This document shows, in pieces, positions 9,050 through 17,250 of a DNA stretch of 64,000 nt (positions are counted from its first letter, which is position 1; each line of letters starts with the position of its first letter). Made by a program: the position numbers and the translations under genes. Where the stretch lies: positions 2,232,001-2,296,000 of the forward strand of contig NZ_JALN02000001.1 of NCBI RefSeq assembly GCF_000559085.1. The letters are read 5' to 3'. The DNA is from Mycolicibacterium aromaticivorans JS19b1 = JCM 16368. Its GTDB lineage: Bacteria; Actinomycetota; Actinomycetes; Mycobacteriales; Mycobacteriaceae. Below the pieces are notes generated by a model. The model worked only from the letters and a program-made list of their open reading frames with translations, did no database searches and was not told where the DNA came from.

Positions 9050-10435
9050 CTACAGCCCCAGCGCTCGGTAGATGCCGGCCCGCTCGCGATAGGCGTCCGG
9101 CAGGGGCGCGAAGATCGTCCAGTCGTGGAACTGGCCCGTCCTGAGCACGAACGTGAAGTCCGCACCCGCGGCGGTGGCTTTGTCACGCAAGCGCAGCGCC
9201 TGCTGGGTCAGCAGATCCCGAGAGCTCGAGTAGACCGTCGTCGGCGGCAGTCCGCTCAACGAGCCGAAGATCGGGCTGACGACGGGATCATTCGCGGCAA
9301 GATCACCCGCCCACGTCAGAAGGTTGTTGTCATGCCCATCGTGGGGGTTGCCCAGCAGCGGGTCGTCGACCGGATTGGGGAACGTGTCACTGAGGTCGAG
9401 CGCCGGGGCCAGGAGCAGGAGGCGATGCGGCTGGGTGCCGTTGCGCTTGACGATCTCCTGCAGCGCGGCCAAGGCGATGGTGCCGCCGGCCGAGTCCCCC
9501 ATCACGCTCACGTTGTCCGAGCCGTGCGCGGCGATCTGCGCGCCGATGAAGTCAGCCATCACCGGAATGTCGGTTGCCGCAGTGCCAACGGGCGCAAGGG
9601 TATACAGCGGGACCACGATCGTCGCATGCGTATCGCGGGCCATGTCGGTGTAGGTCCACCAATGGAAGATGCTGATCTGGCCGATGAACGAGCCGCCGTG
9701 AATGGCCACCACGTACTGGCCGCTCGGATCGCGCGGCGTCAGCGTCCACACGGCCATGCCCTCGTATTCCGTCTTCTGCGCTGTGATGCCGGAAAGCAGG
9801 AAGAAGTCTGGTTTGCCGTCGGTGAAGAACGGAATCTGCGCGCTGGTTCCACTCAAGCTGAACGGCAGATTGAAGGTCTTGGTGACGAAGTTGATGACGC
9901 GCAGGCCGGCCACCACCGCGCGCTGGAAAATCGTGGGCGGCGGACCGCTGTACAAGCTCTCGTCGACCGGCGGCACCGCCTCGACGGCAGCTGCCTGCGC
10001 CGTCGCGGTCGCCCTGGCCGACGATGCATGGGCGACCGCATAGGTGGTGGGATTTACCACCAAAGATGTTGTGGCATTTGCCTTTTCCGCTGCTAGCGCA
10101 GGCGAGACCACATCCTGGTTGCCGCGCCGTGCGGCACCGAGAACTGAGAGTGCCACCGCCACGACGTTGGGCGTCTTAGGCGCGGGGAGTGTGGACGTGA
10201 TCCGCACCGGATTCGAAACCACCGACAGCGCTTGCGATTTCGTTACTGGAAGAGGTTTCTGTCGAGCGCTGGACGCGAATGTGTTCTTGGTCGACGCCGC
10301 CGACGAGGACGGGCCGGCCGATGCGGATCCGGTGTCCGCCCACGCGACAGCCTGCGCGGTCAACGCTATGCCCGCACCCACCCCGAGGGCAGCGGCAAGC
10401 CCACCGATTCGTCCGACGAACACGCCTGCTGCCAT
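9050..10435 (-). CDS. Secreted alpha/beta-hydrolase of the HSL/lipase type
   Basis: A 461-residue protein with an N-terminal signal or anchor (residues 5-33, ending AVAWADTGS). A Ser/Ala/Thr-rich linker of about 130 residues precedes a hormone-sensitive-lipase-type hydrolase domain. The oxyanion motif is AIHGGSFIG, the nucleophile elbow MGDSAGGTIA, and the late histidine lies in TGQFHDWTI, so the catalytic triad looks complete. Such enzymes hydrolyse acyl esters; secretion suggests host or environmental lipid as substrate. A GGGAGG Shine-Dalgarno sits seven bases before ATG 10435. The linker resembles the N-terminal region of the two C39-fold proteins at 39-41.7 kb. Not part of an evident operon. 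Confidence 0.86.
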   Translation of the reverse strand: MAAGVFVGRIGGLAAALGVGAGIALTAQAVAWADTGSASAGPSSSAASTKNTFASSARQKPLPVTKSQALSVVSNPVRITSTLPAPKTPNVVAVALSVLGAARRGNQDVVSPALAAEKANATTSLVVNPTTYAVAHASSARATATAQAAAVEAVPPVDESLYSGPPPTIFQRAVVAGLRVINFVTKTFNLPFSLSGTSAQIPFFTDGKPDFFLLSGITAQKTEYEGMAVWTLTPRDPSGQYVVAIHGGSFIGQISIFHWWTYTDMARDTHATIVVPLYTLAPVGTAATDIPVMADFIGAQIAAHGSDNVSVMGDSAGGTIALAALQEIVKRNGTQPHRLLLLAPALDLSDTFPNPVDDPLLGNPHDGHDNNLLTWAGDLAANDPVVSPIFGSLSGLPPTTVYSSSRDLLTQQALRLRDKATAAGADFTFVLRTGQFHDWTIFAPLPDAYRERAGIYRALGL

Positions 10436-10584
10436 GGCCTGACCTCCCGACGACGCTGTGGCTAGGCCGAAGGTAGCAGGACTGCCCTGGTCGCACCCCT
10501 ATTCTTCGAGGTCGTCAGCCAGGCGAACACCGACACAGCCGTCTGCCGGCCATGCGGCAACGGACCAGCCTCAACGTGTGCGCG

Positions 10585-11316
10585 TCAGAACGGCGGAGGC
10601 GGCAGCCCCGGCGGCGGGGGGAGCGGGGGCGGGCCGGGTAGCGGCGGCGAGCCCGGCAGGAACGGAATCCACGGCGGCGGCGGCAGCGCGGGCGGCGGCG
10701 GCAGCGGCGGCGGTCCGATCGCGGGCGGCGGAGGCAGTGGACCGAGCGCCGGCGGCGGTGGCAGCGCGGGGGCTGCCGGAGGCGGAGGCAACACCGGAGC
10801 TGCCGGCAATGCGGCAACCGCGGGCGGCGGCGGCAGCGCGGGGGCTGCCGGAGGCGGAGGCAACACCGGAGCTGCCGGCAACGCGGCTGCCGGCAACGCG
10901 GCTGCCGCCGGAACCGCAGCTGCCGCCGGAACCGCCGCCGCTGCCGGAACCGCCGCACCCGTCAAGGCCGCGAGCGGATTCCTTCCGTTCTGGAATGCGG
11001 AGAACACCAGCGCAGAGCCCACACTGCCGGCCACAGCGGTAGTGCCACCGATCGCACCATTGGCGATCGGTACCCCGATGGCGAGCCCGACATTTTGCGC
11101 GGCCTGGTCCTGGGCCGTCTGACGGGCCTCGTCCACTGAACGACCGATGGTGTTGTTGTACGTGTTCGTCAAGCTGTCGAGGTACGTCTGCAGATCCGAC
11201 CCCTGATCGGCCGTCGCACTGGGGGCGGCTGCACCCGTGCCAGCCGCCGCAAACAGCGTTCCCAGCGACAACGAAGTCGCGGCCACCGCTCGAAGCGATG
11301 TATGACGAAGGCTCAT
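10585..11316 (-). CDS. Secreted Pro/Ala-rich protein
   Basis: A 243-residue protein with a clear signal peptide (MSLRHTSLRAVAATSLSLG, cleavage near GAAAPSA). A short helical region of about 90 residues with YLDSLTNTYNNTIGRS follows, and the last half is almost only Pro, Ala, Leu and Gly (PPPPAAPALPPPP). The start at 11316 is fixed by the strong GGAAGGAGG directly upstream. No domain family is recognised. The tail resembles surface-exposed proline-rich cell-wall proteins of mycobacteria. The proline-coding part contains an internal 59-base direct repeat. Probably monocistronic. Confidence 0.75.
   Translation of the reverse strand: MSLRHTSLRAVAATSLSLGTLFAAAGTGAAAPSATADQGSDLQTYLDSLTNTYNNTIGRSVDEARQTAQDQAAQNVGLAIGVPIANGAIGGTTAVAGSVGSALVFSAFQNGRNPLAALTGAAVPAAAAVPAAAAVPAAAALPAAALPAAPVLPPPPAAPALPPPPAVAALPAAPVLPPPPAAPALPPPPALGPLPPPPAIGPPPLPPPPALPPPPWIPFLPGSPPLPGPPPLPPPPGLPPPPF
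10751..10881. repeat. Direct repeat of 59 bases in the Pro/Ala-rich gene
   Basis: The 59-base segment 10751-10809 recurs at 10823-10881 with one mismatch that I can see. The offset is 72 bases, which is 24 codons, so duplication keeps the frame. Confidence 0.8.
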
Positions 11317-11456
11317 ATCGGCCTCCTTCCTGATGGCGCCATAGTATCGGGCCGGACGAGAAACCGACACTTACGTTTTTCTAAGGTGATGAGAATCCGG
11401 CCAGCAACGTGACAAAGCCTCAGTTCAGGTTGATGAAACGCTGTCATCGTCCCGGC

Positions 11457-13127
11457 TCACAGCGCTGCTGCGGCCGCCTGACCAGCGGCGCGCCCGGAGA
11501 ACAGGCAGCCACCGAGGAACGTCCCCTCGAGCGCGTTGTAGCCGTGCACGCCACCGCCGCCGAACCCGGCGACCTCCCCCGCCGCGTACAGACCGTCGAT
11601 CGGCTTGCCGTCCATTCCCAGCGCTCGTGACGACAGATCGGTCTGAATGCCGCCGAGGGTTTTTCGCGTCAGGATATGCAGCTTCACCCCGATCAGCGGC
11701 CCCGCACCCGGGTCGAGGATCCGATGCGGCGCCGCGGTCCGGCCGATGCGGTCCCCGATGTAGCGGCGCGAGTTGCGAATGCCTTGAACCTGCGCGTCTT
11801 TGGCGTACGGGTTCGCCATCTGCAGGTCGCGCGCCTCGATCTGCCGGCGAATCAGCCCCGCATCCAGTAACGGTTCAGGTGTCAGCGCATTCATCTTCGA
11901 CACCAGCTCGTCGAGGCTGTCGGCCACCACGAAGTCCGCTCCGTTGCGCTTGAAGGCCTCCACGGGCGCCGGCGCGCCCTTGCTGAACAGTCGCTCCTTG
12001 AGAAACCCGGCGCGGTCCTTGCTGGTGATGTCCGGGTTCTGCTCGGAGCCCGACAGAGCGAACTCCCGCTCGATCATCTTCTGGGTCAGGATGAACCAGC
12101 TGTGGTCGTACCCGGCGATTTCCGGGGTGGTACGCAGATAGCGCAACGTGCCCAGGGTGTCGTAGCCGGGCAGGTACGGCTGGGGCAGCCGCCGGCCCAG
12201 CGCGTCGAACCACATCGATGACGGCCCCGGCAGGATCCGGATGGCATGGTCCGGCCAGATCGGCGCCCAGTTCTGAACGCCTTCGGTGTAGTGCCACATC
12301 CGGTCTCGGTTGACCAGCCGCACGCCGCCGCCGGCGGCGATGTCGAGCATCCGGCCGTCGACATAGGCGGGCACGCCGGTGATCATCGACGTGGGCGGTG
12401 TTCCCATCCGCTGCGGCCAGTACCGCCGGACGGCGTCGTGGTTCCCGCCGATACCTCCGGTCGTCACAATGACAGCCTGTGCGTGTAATTCGAAGTCTCC
12501 GAGGCGGTCCCGATTCGACGGCGCGCCGCGGGGAGCGTCGTCGGGTGCCAGCACCGTGCCCCGCACACCGGTCGCGACCCCGTCCGCGATGACCAGTTCG
12601 TCGACCCGGTGCCGGTGCCGGAAGGTCACCAGCCCGCGCTCGGCGGCTGCCAGCGCGGAGTCGACGAACGGCTCGACCACGCCGGTGCCGGTGCCCCATG
12701 CGACGTGGAAGCGCGGCACCGAGTTGCCGTGCCCGTCGGCGCGCAGATCACCCCGCTCGGCCCATCCGACGGTTGGCAGGAACGTGATGCCGTGCCCGAG
12801 CAGCCAGGGGCGCTTTTCACCGGCAGCGAACTCGACGTAGGCGCGGGCCCAACGCACCGCCCAGCTGTCCTCGTCGTCGACCCGGTCGAATTGCGCACTG
12901 CCGGACCAGTCGCCCCAGGCGAGCTCGAAGCTGTCCTTCACGCCCAGCCGGCGCTGCTCGGGGGTGTCGACCAAGAACAGGCCACCGAACGACCAGAATG
13001 CCTGCCCACCGAGGTTGGCCTCGTTCTCCTGGTCGAGCAGCAGCACCTTCTTACCGCGCCTGGTCAGTTCGTGGGTGGCGACAAGACCGGCCAGGCCGGC
13101 GCCGATCACGATGACGTCTGCGTCCAT
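11457..13127 (-). CDS. FAD-binding dehydrogenase (fumarate reductase/KstD-like flavoprotein)
   Basis: A 556-residue flavoprotein. The N-terminus DADVIVIGAGLAGLVATHEL is the dinucleotide-binding GxGxxG fold, followed by the acidic ribose-binding strand KVLLLDQE. The C-terminus carries GLYAAGEVAGFGGGGVHG and the final FAD contact GTFLGGCLFSGRAAG. This layout is that of the fumarate-reductase/3-ketosteroid-dehydrogenase superfamily; length and N-terminus resemble M. tuberculosis Rv0785. The substrate is not known, with steroid-type or other hydrophobic substrates possible. The gene has no close same-strand partner and diverges from the broken gene at 13171. Confidence 0.86.
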   Translation of the reverse strand: MDADVIVIGAGLAGLVATHELTRRGKKVLLLDQENEANLGGQAFWSFGGLFLVDTPEQRRLGVKDSFELAWGDWSGSAQFDRVDDEDSWAVRWARAYVEFAAGEKRPWLLGHGITFLPTVGWAERGDLRADGHGNSVPRFHVAWGTGTGVVEPFVDSALAAAERGLVTFRHRHRVDELVIADGVATGVRGTVLAPDDAPRGAPSNRDRLGDFELHAQAVIVTTGGIGGNHDAVRRYWPQRMGTPPTSMITGVPAYVDGRMLDIAAGGGVRLVNRDRMWHYTEGVQNWAPIWPDHAIRILPGPSSMWFDALGRRLPQPYLPGYDTLGTLRYLRTTPEIAGYDHSWFILTQKMIEREFALSGSEQNPDITSKDRAGFLKERLFSKGAPAPVEAFKRNGADFVVADSLDELVSKMNALTPEPLLDAGLIRRQIEARDLQMANPYAKDAQVQGIRNSRRYIGDRIGRTAAPHRILDPGAGPLIGVKLHILTRKTLGGIQTDLSSRALGMDGKPIDGLYAAGEVAGFGGGGVHGYNALEGTFLGGCLFSGRAAGQAAAAAL

Positions 13128-13170
13128 TTGATCTGAGCCCCTTCGGTGTCGAGAGGATTATCGTCCCCCC

Positions 13171-13536
13171 ATGACGGAAATCAGTTTCGATCGGTGGTAC
13201 CGGCCACTGGCTGCTCCGCTGGGACTGGGCCCCGGCCGTTGCGACGTCTCGGTCGCCGGCGCAACCTTGCACGTGTCGATGGGCTGAAGTTTCTCGGCCG
13301 ACATTCCTCTGGCGCCGATCACCGACGCCAGAGCGGCGACGGGGCCGTTTCTCGGGTGGGGAGTACACGGGTGGCGAGGCCGATGGCTGGTGAACGGCTC
13401 GTCGAAAGGTGTGGTCGAGCTGAGCATCGATCCGCCGGTACAGGCCAAGGTGGTCGGAGTTCCCACGACACTGCGGACGCTACTCGTCAGCGTCACCGAC
13501 CCCGACGCCCTGATCGCCGCTTGCTCAGGCAAGTAA
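13171..13536 (+). pseudogene. Conserved small hypothetical gene interrupted by an in-frame TGA
   Basis: From ATG 13171 (MTEISFDRWYRPLA) 38 codons run to a TGA at 13285-13287 in the context HVSMG-stop-SFSADIPL. The same frame then continues without a break for 82 more codons to TAA at 13534, with VHGWRGRWLVNGS and VVELSIDPPVQAK. The two halves together read as one 121-residue globular protein of a family I recognise as an actinobacterial hypothetical, in which a tryptophan is expected where the stop falls (TGG to TGA). So this looks like a nonsense mutation or sequencing error. The second half has no start codon with a good ribosome site. Function unknown. Confidence 0.72.
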
Positions 13537-13596
13537 AACCGCAACTGAAGTGACAGAAGGGGTTTAGCTCCACGCCTCAGTGGGGACAAGCTTTAG

Positions 13597-14619
13597 GTGA
13601 CGCTTGCTCCCACAGTTGTAGAACCGCGCCTCCCCGAAGCTCGTGGCCCGGTGTCGATGGCGGTCCTCGAGCTTCTCACCGAACGCGCGCCCCGCAATCA
13701 TCTGCACCGGATCGACGTGTCACTGCATGACTCCGATCCCTACGGCGTCGACATCCAGCTCGCGCTCTACGTCTGCTACGAGCTGCACTACCGCGGATTC
13801 ACCGGCGTCGACCCGGGCTGGGAGTGGAACCCGGGACTGCTGCATCTGCGCGCCCAACTCGAAGAGATGTTCCTGACGGCTGTGCAGCGCGATGTCGGTG
13901 ACATCGGCCCCGAAGACACCGCCGATGCCGAGATGGCGAAGCTGACGGTAGAGCCGGCCGGCGGCACCGGACCGTCCTACTTCCTGCGCAGCAAGGGCAC
14001 CTGGGAGCAGATGCAGGAGTATTTCGTACATCGCTCGCTCTACCACCTCAAGGAGGGCGACCCGCACGCATGGGCCATCCCCCGGCTGACCGGCCTGGCC
14101 AAGGCGGCGTTCGTGGCCATCGAGTTCGACGAATTCGGTGGTGGCAGAAGCGATCACGTGCATCAGCAGCTTTTCGCCGACCTCATGGTCGCCGCCGGCC
14201 TGGACGCGAGTTACCTCGGCTACATCGACGCGGTGCCCACCGAGTCGCTCGCTGTGGTGAACCTGATGTCACTGTTCGGCCTGCACCGCGCCTATCGGGG
14301 CGCCGCGATCGGACACTTCGCCTCCACCGAGATCACCTCGTCGCCGGGGTCGCGCCGACTGGTCGATGCCATGGAGCGCATGGGTGCGCCGGACACCTGC
14401 GCACGGTTCTACCGTGAGCATGTGGAGGCTGACGCCGTGCACGAGCAGGTGGTGCGTACTGACGTCGTCGGCGACCTGGTGAGCCGAGAGCCGGCGCTGG
14501 ACCGGGATGTCGTCTTCGGAATCCGGGCCCACCTGATGGTGGAGGACCGGCTCGCCGATCACCTGATGCGCTGCTGGACCAGCGGGCGCAGCTCGCTACG
14601 CCGGCCGCTCAGTAGCTGA
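13597..14619 (+). CDS. Haem-oxygenase-like iron-containing redox enzyme
   Basis: A 340-residue protein of the PqqC/TenA/haem-oxygenase-like group often labelled iron-containing redox enzyme. The all-helical core carries candidate iron ligands in YFVHRSLYHLKEGDPHAW, in IEFDEFGGGRSDHVHQQLF and in YREHVEADAVHEQ. The E-x-GGGR-x3-H pattern marks this subgroup. Relatives in this fold are diiron oxidases or oxygenases acting on small metabolites; no substrate can be given. GTG 13597 is used. Its 3' end overlaps the convergent CDGSH gene by 24 bases, and the three genes here (this one, CDGSH, methyltransferase) look like a functional cluster. Confidence 0.82.
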   Translation: MTLAPTVVEPRLPEARGPVSMAVLELLTERAPRNHLHRIDVSLHDSDPYGVDIQLALYVCYELHYRGFTGVDPGWEWNPGLLHLRAQLEEMFLTAVQRDVGDIGPEDTADAEMAKLTVEPAGGTGPSYFLRSKGTWEQMQEYFVHRSLYHLKEGDPHAWAIPRLTGLAKAAFVAIEFDEFGGGRSDHVHQQLFADLMVAAGLDASYLGYIDAVPTESLAVVNLMSLFGLHRAYRGAAIGHFASTEITSSPGSRRLVDAMERMGAPDTCARFYREHVEADAVHEQVVRTDVVGDLVSREPALDRDVVFGIRAHLMVEDRLADHLMRCWTSGRSSLRRPLSS

Positions 14620-14826
14620 AGATTCGCCGTCGCCGGTACGCCGGCGACGACGATGGCTGGTGTCGCACAGCGGATAGGTCTTGCTGCGCTTGCACATACA
14701 GATGGCCACCATGAAGCGGTCGGACTCGACGACAGAGCCGTCGGGCATCTCGATCCGGACCGGCCCCTGCACCATCATGGGGCCGCCGCTGACGATCCGG
14801 ACCACCCGGGGTTCGGCGTCGCTCAC
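14596..14826 (-). CDS. CDGSH-type iron-sulfur protein
   Basis: A 76-residue protein beginning with GTG 14826 (VSDAEPRVVRIVSGG). The motif CMCKRSKTYPLCDTSH gives the three-cysteine, one-histidine 2Fe-2S site of the mitoNEET/CDGSH family, with DTSH in place of the usual DGSH. A basic RRRRR tail follows. CDGSH proteins carry redox-active, transferable 2Fe-2S clusters. The start overlaps the stop of the methyltransferase by four bases (GTGA), so the two are translationally coupled. It may supply electrons or a cluster to the neighbouring iron enzyme, but this rests on location only. Confidence 0.88.
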   Translation of the reverse strand: MSDAEPRVVRIVSGGPMMVQGPVRIEMPDGSVVESDRFMVAICMCKRSKTYPLCDTSHRRRRRTGDGESSATERPA

Positions 14827-15521
14827 CGCTTTTCCGCGCGAATCACCACGATTTCCTCCTCCCGCCTTCCGGCAGGAAGCATACCGATCTTCTCCATCCA
14901 CAATGCCCGGGCGCTCAGCACCGGCCCGAACGGAATGACCTGGCTGAGAACGACGTCCGCGTCCAGTCCTGTGCCACGCAACCGGGCCAGCGACTGCTCG
15001 GTGTCCGAAAACTCCGACTGGACAATGAGCATCGTTCCCCAGTCACTGAGTAGTTCGGCAGCCGAGTCGCACAGCGGATTGAGCACCTGGCGGCCGTCGA
15101 CACCGGCATTCCATGCCGTGGGCGGGCCCACTTCGGCAGAGATGTCCTCGAGGTGTGCGTCGGGACTCGTTGGTACGTAAGGCGGATTGGAGACCACGAG
15201 GTCAAAGGGACCGGCCGCGAGAGCATCTCCCCAAGTACCCAGCCGAGCGTCGACACCGACGCCGGCGTCGTCGGCGTTGGCGGTCGCACATCGAACTGCC
15301 TTGGGGCAGATATCGAATGCGGTAACACTGTGGGCTCCCAATTGTGCGGCCGCGATCGCGATCACGCCGCTTCCCGTGCAGAGATCGACGACACGGCGGC
15401 CGGTAACTGCGCCAGTGAGGGTCATGGCTTCGATGAGCAATTGCGAATCATGTTGCGGCGCATACACGCCAGGAACAACGGCAACCGAACTTTGAAGGTC
15501 GGGGTAGAGAATGGTCAACAT
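14823..15521 (-). CDS. HemK/PrmC-like class I methyltransferase
   Basis: A 232-residue SAM-dependent methyltransferase. Motif I reads VVDLCTGSGVIAIAA and the catalytic motif is SNPPYVPTSP, the NPPY signature of N-methyltransferases that act on amide or amino nitrogens. It lacks the N-terminal helical domain of true PrmC, so release-factor methylation is not certain; it resembles the short HemK2-type enzymes. It is transcribed ahead of and coupled to the CDGSH gene. A divergent gene starts 123 bases away at 15645. The protein could modify a small molecule made by the adjacent iron enzyme, which is speculation. Confidence 0.85.
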   Translation of the reverse strand: MLTILYPDLQSSVAVVPGVYAPQHDSQLLIEAMTLTGAVTGRRVVDLCTGSGVIAIAAAQLGAHSVTAFDICPKAVRCATANADDAGVGVDARLGTWGDALAAGPFDLVVSNPPYVPTSPDAHLEDISAEVGPPTAWNAGVDGRQVLNPLCDSAAELLSDWGTMLIVQSEFSDTEQSLARLRGTGLDADVVLSQVIPFGPVLSARALWMEKIGMLPAGRREEEIVVIRAEKR

Positions 15522-15644
15522 TGGCCTTTCGACAGTCGATCGCGCCCGTGTTTTCTCACCGCGCTGCGAGATACATGCCCCATTACGGGGGCGTTAAACC
15601 CGCTGGTGTGTTTGCCCGCGTCGCCGACCGGGAAGGCGTTGGGT

Positions 15645-16343
15645 GTGAAAGCTTCCGATCTTGCAGCCCTTCCGATCGCCGCCGGCGCCGCACTACGGCA
15701 GCGCCGCTTCTTCCATCCCAGCGGCGTGTTGGCCAATGGCACGATCGAGCGGTTGTCGCCACCGCATGAAGGCCTTCCGGTCGAATCCGGCAACGTGGTC
15801 GGTCGCATCTCGAAAGCGGTCGGCCTTCCGGGCACCCTGCCGGATGCCGCCGGGCTTGCCTGGCGGATGCCTCCTGCCCCGTTCGCGGCGACCCCGTGGG
15901 ATGTCCTGCTGGTGTCTGCGGGTTTCGGGTCGAGCGCCCTCGTGCCCAACCGCATGGCGTTGCGTGCCGTGACATCATGGTCTGAGGCCGTGTACTCGAG
16001 CCTGCTGCCGCTGCGATACGAGGGCGAGTTGTGGTGGATCCGAGCTCGCATGACCACACCCGTAGGCGGCTCAGGATTGTCGCTACACGCAGTGCACCAA
16101 CGGATCAACGGCGACGGCCTCGACTTCGACATCGAGCAAGCGCGTGGGAATGGCGAATTCGAGCCGATGGCGAGCCTGCGGCTCACCGAGGTGGTGCCGC
16201 TGAACCAGCAAGGCGAGCACGACGTCTCCTTCGATCCGGTCCGGCACAGTGCACCGGAAGTGCAGGTCTGGCCGGAGTGGTTGCGAAACCTCCGGGCCAC
16301 GGCATACCGCAGCAGCCGAGAAGGACGCGACGCCGAGTCCTAG
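15645..16343 (+). CDS. Conserved mycobacterial hypothetical protein
   Basis: A 232-residue protein from GTG 15645 (VKASDLAALPIAAG). A GGAAGG lies eight bases upstream, which favours this start over a TTG six bases earlier. It contains RQRRFFHPSGVLANG, PWDVLLVSAGFGSS and a region with YEGELWWIRARMTTP. I recognise it as a widespread mycobacterial protein sometimes labelled phosphodiesterase, but I see no metal-binding or phosphodiesterase motif to support that name. No signal peptide or membrane helix. It diverges from the methyltransferase and may share its control region. Confidence 0.75.
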   Translation: MKASDLAALPIAAGAALRQRRFFHPSGVLANGTIERLSPPHEGLPVESGNVVGRISKAVGLPGTLPDAAGLAWRMPPAPFAATPWDVLLVSAGFGSSALVPNRMALRAVTSWSEAVYSSLLPLRYEGELWWIRARMTTPVGGSGLSLHAVHQRINGDGLDFDIEQARGNGEFEPMASLRLTEVVPLNQQGEHDVSFDPVRHSAPEVQVWPEWLRNLRATAYRSSREGRDAES

Positions 16344-16513
16344 TCGGGTGGCTCCTGGTCAGGGGATTCGGCGACGTCAGGGGTCACTTCGCGCGTGGCC
16401 ATCCCACCCTGGCCGCCCTTGTCCGCCGGACCGGGCCTGCCGCCGCGCGGCGCGTCTTGGTGATCGTCGGTGTAATCGGCGTGGTCTTCCTCATCCGAGG
16501 TGCGGTCGGTCAT
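16340..16513 (-). CDS. Possible small acidic disordered protein (57 aa)
   Basis: From ATG 16513 the frame reads MTDRTSDEEDHADYTDDHQD and continues hydrophilic and glycine/proline-rich to a TAG whose CTAG is shared with the stop of the gene on the other strand. Composition is very acidic and probably unstructured. No clear Shine-Dalgarno. The SigF promoter of the hemerythrin gene starts 28 bases beyond the ATG. Could be real or chance. Confidence 0.35.
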   Translation of the reverse strand: MTDRTSDEEDHADYTDDHQDAPRGGRPGPADKGGQGGMATREVTPDVAESPDQEPPD

Positions 16514-16540
16514 GACGACCGGAATTACCCGGCGTCATCC

Positions 16541-16565
16541 GTTTCAACCCATTGGTGGGGGGTAT
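16541..16565 (+). promoter_or_regulatory. SigF-type promoter of the hemerythrin gene
   Basis: GTTT at 16541-16544, a 15-base spacer and GGGTAT at 16560-16565 match the mycobacterial SigF consensus GTTT-N15/17-GGGTAT exactly. The predicted -10 lies about 37 bases before the start codon. A related hemerythrin of M. smegmatis is known to be SigF dependent. Confidence 0.78.
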
Positions 16566-16602
16566 CACGCCACCACAACGCCGATAACGAGGGGAAATGC
16601 CC

Positions 16603-17187
16603 GTGGATGCATTGACTTTCTTACGTGCCGACCACGAAGGTGTGCTCGGAATGTTCGAGGTGCTCGACGGTGCGCCGTCGGGTGAGGGTGCGATGGACAG
16701 CGGTCTGGGCACCATGGTGACGAACCTGATCATCGCCGAGTCCCAGCACGAGGCGATCGAGGAGCAGTTGTTCTGGCCATTCGTGCGCAAGGCGCTCGAC
16801 AACGGTGACGAACTGGCCGACCAGGCGATCGCTCAGGAACAGGAGGGCAAGAAGCTGCTCCAGCGGCTGGAGGACGGTGGACCGGGCGAGGCCGATTACC
16901 ACAAGGCCTTGGCGGCGTTTATCAAAGCGGGACGGAAACACATCGCTTTCGAGCAGGACCAGGTGTGGCCGCTGCTGCATTCGGCGGTCGGCCACGCCGA
17001 GCTCGAGCAGCTCGGCCAGAAGTTGGCTCTCGCCAAGAAGATCGCGCCGACGCGTCCCCATCCGAACACTCCGCCGAGTTCCATGGTCCAACAAACCATC
17101 GGGTCCGCCGCAGGTATCGTCGACCACGCGCGAGACGTTGTGACCGGTCGTGCCGGTGAGAACCCACCTGACCCGCAGGGCCGCTGA
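16603..17187 (+). CDS. Hemerythrin-domain (HHE) protein
   Basis: A 194-residue protein with the hemerythrin pattern: FLRADHEGVLGMFEVLD, ESQHEAIEEQLFWPFVRK, KHIAFEQDQVWPLL. Histidines and glutamates at these places would bind a diiron site that reacts with oxygen, peroxide or NO. The C-terminal 50 residues are flexible and proline-rich. GTG 16603 is preferred because the GAGGGG ribosome site ends eight bases upstream of it; the ATG at 16597 is only two bases from that site. A SigF promoter precedes it, and a convergent manganese catalase with its own SigF promoter follows. Together they suggest a peroxide or stationary-phase defence pair. Confidence 0.9.
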   Translation: MDALTFLRADHEGVLGMFEVLDGAPSGEGAMDSGLGTMVTNLIIAESQHEAIEEQLFWPFVRKALDNGDELADQAIAQEQEGKKLLQRLEDGGPGEADYHKALAAFIKAGRKHIAFEQDQVWPLLHSAVGHAELEQLGQKLALAKKIAPTRPHPNTPPSSMVQQTIGSAAGIVDHARDVVTGRAGENPPDPQGR

Positions 17188-17204
17188 GAGAGGGCCACGT
17201 ACGA

Positions 17205-17243
17205 AAAGACCGGTGCCGGAAATACTTTCCGGCACCGGTCTTT
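17205..17243. terminator. Perfect 18-bp bidirectional terminator hairpin
   Basis: The 18 bases at 17205-17222 (AAAGACCGGTGCC...) pair perfectly with 17226-17243 around a TAC loop. A-rich and T-rich ends make it work on both strands, ending the hemerythrin transcript from the left and the manganese catalase transcript from the right. Confidence 0.9.
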
Positions 17244-17250
17244 GACTGCG

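Noticed and set aside
13285..13287. TGA read as selenocysteine
   Set aside because: No selenocysteine system gene is visible, the family position expects tryptophan, and I see no convincing hairpin after the codon. A nonsense change is simpler.
13562..13590. SigF-like promoter before the haem-oxygenase-like gene
   Set aside because: GTTT is present with 15- to 16-base spacing, but the -10 would be GGGGAC, lacking the essential TA of GGGTAT.
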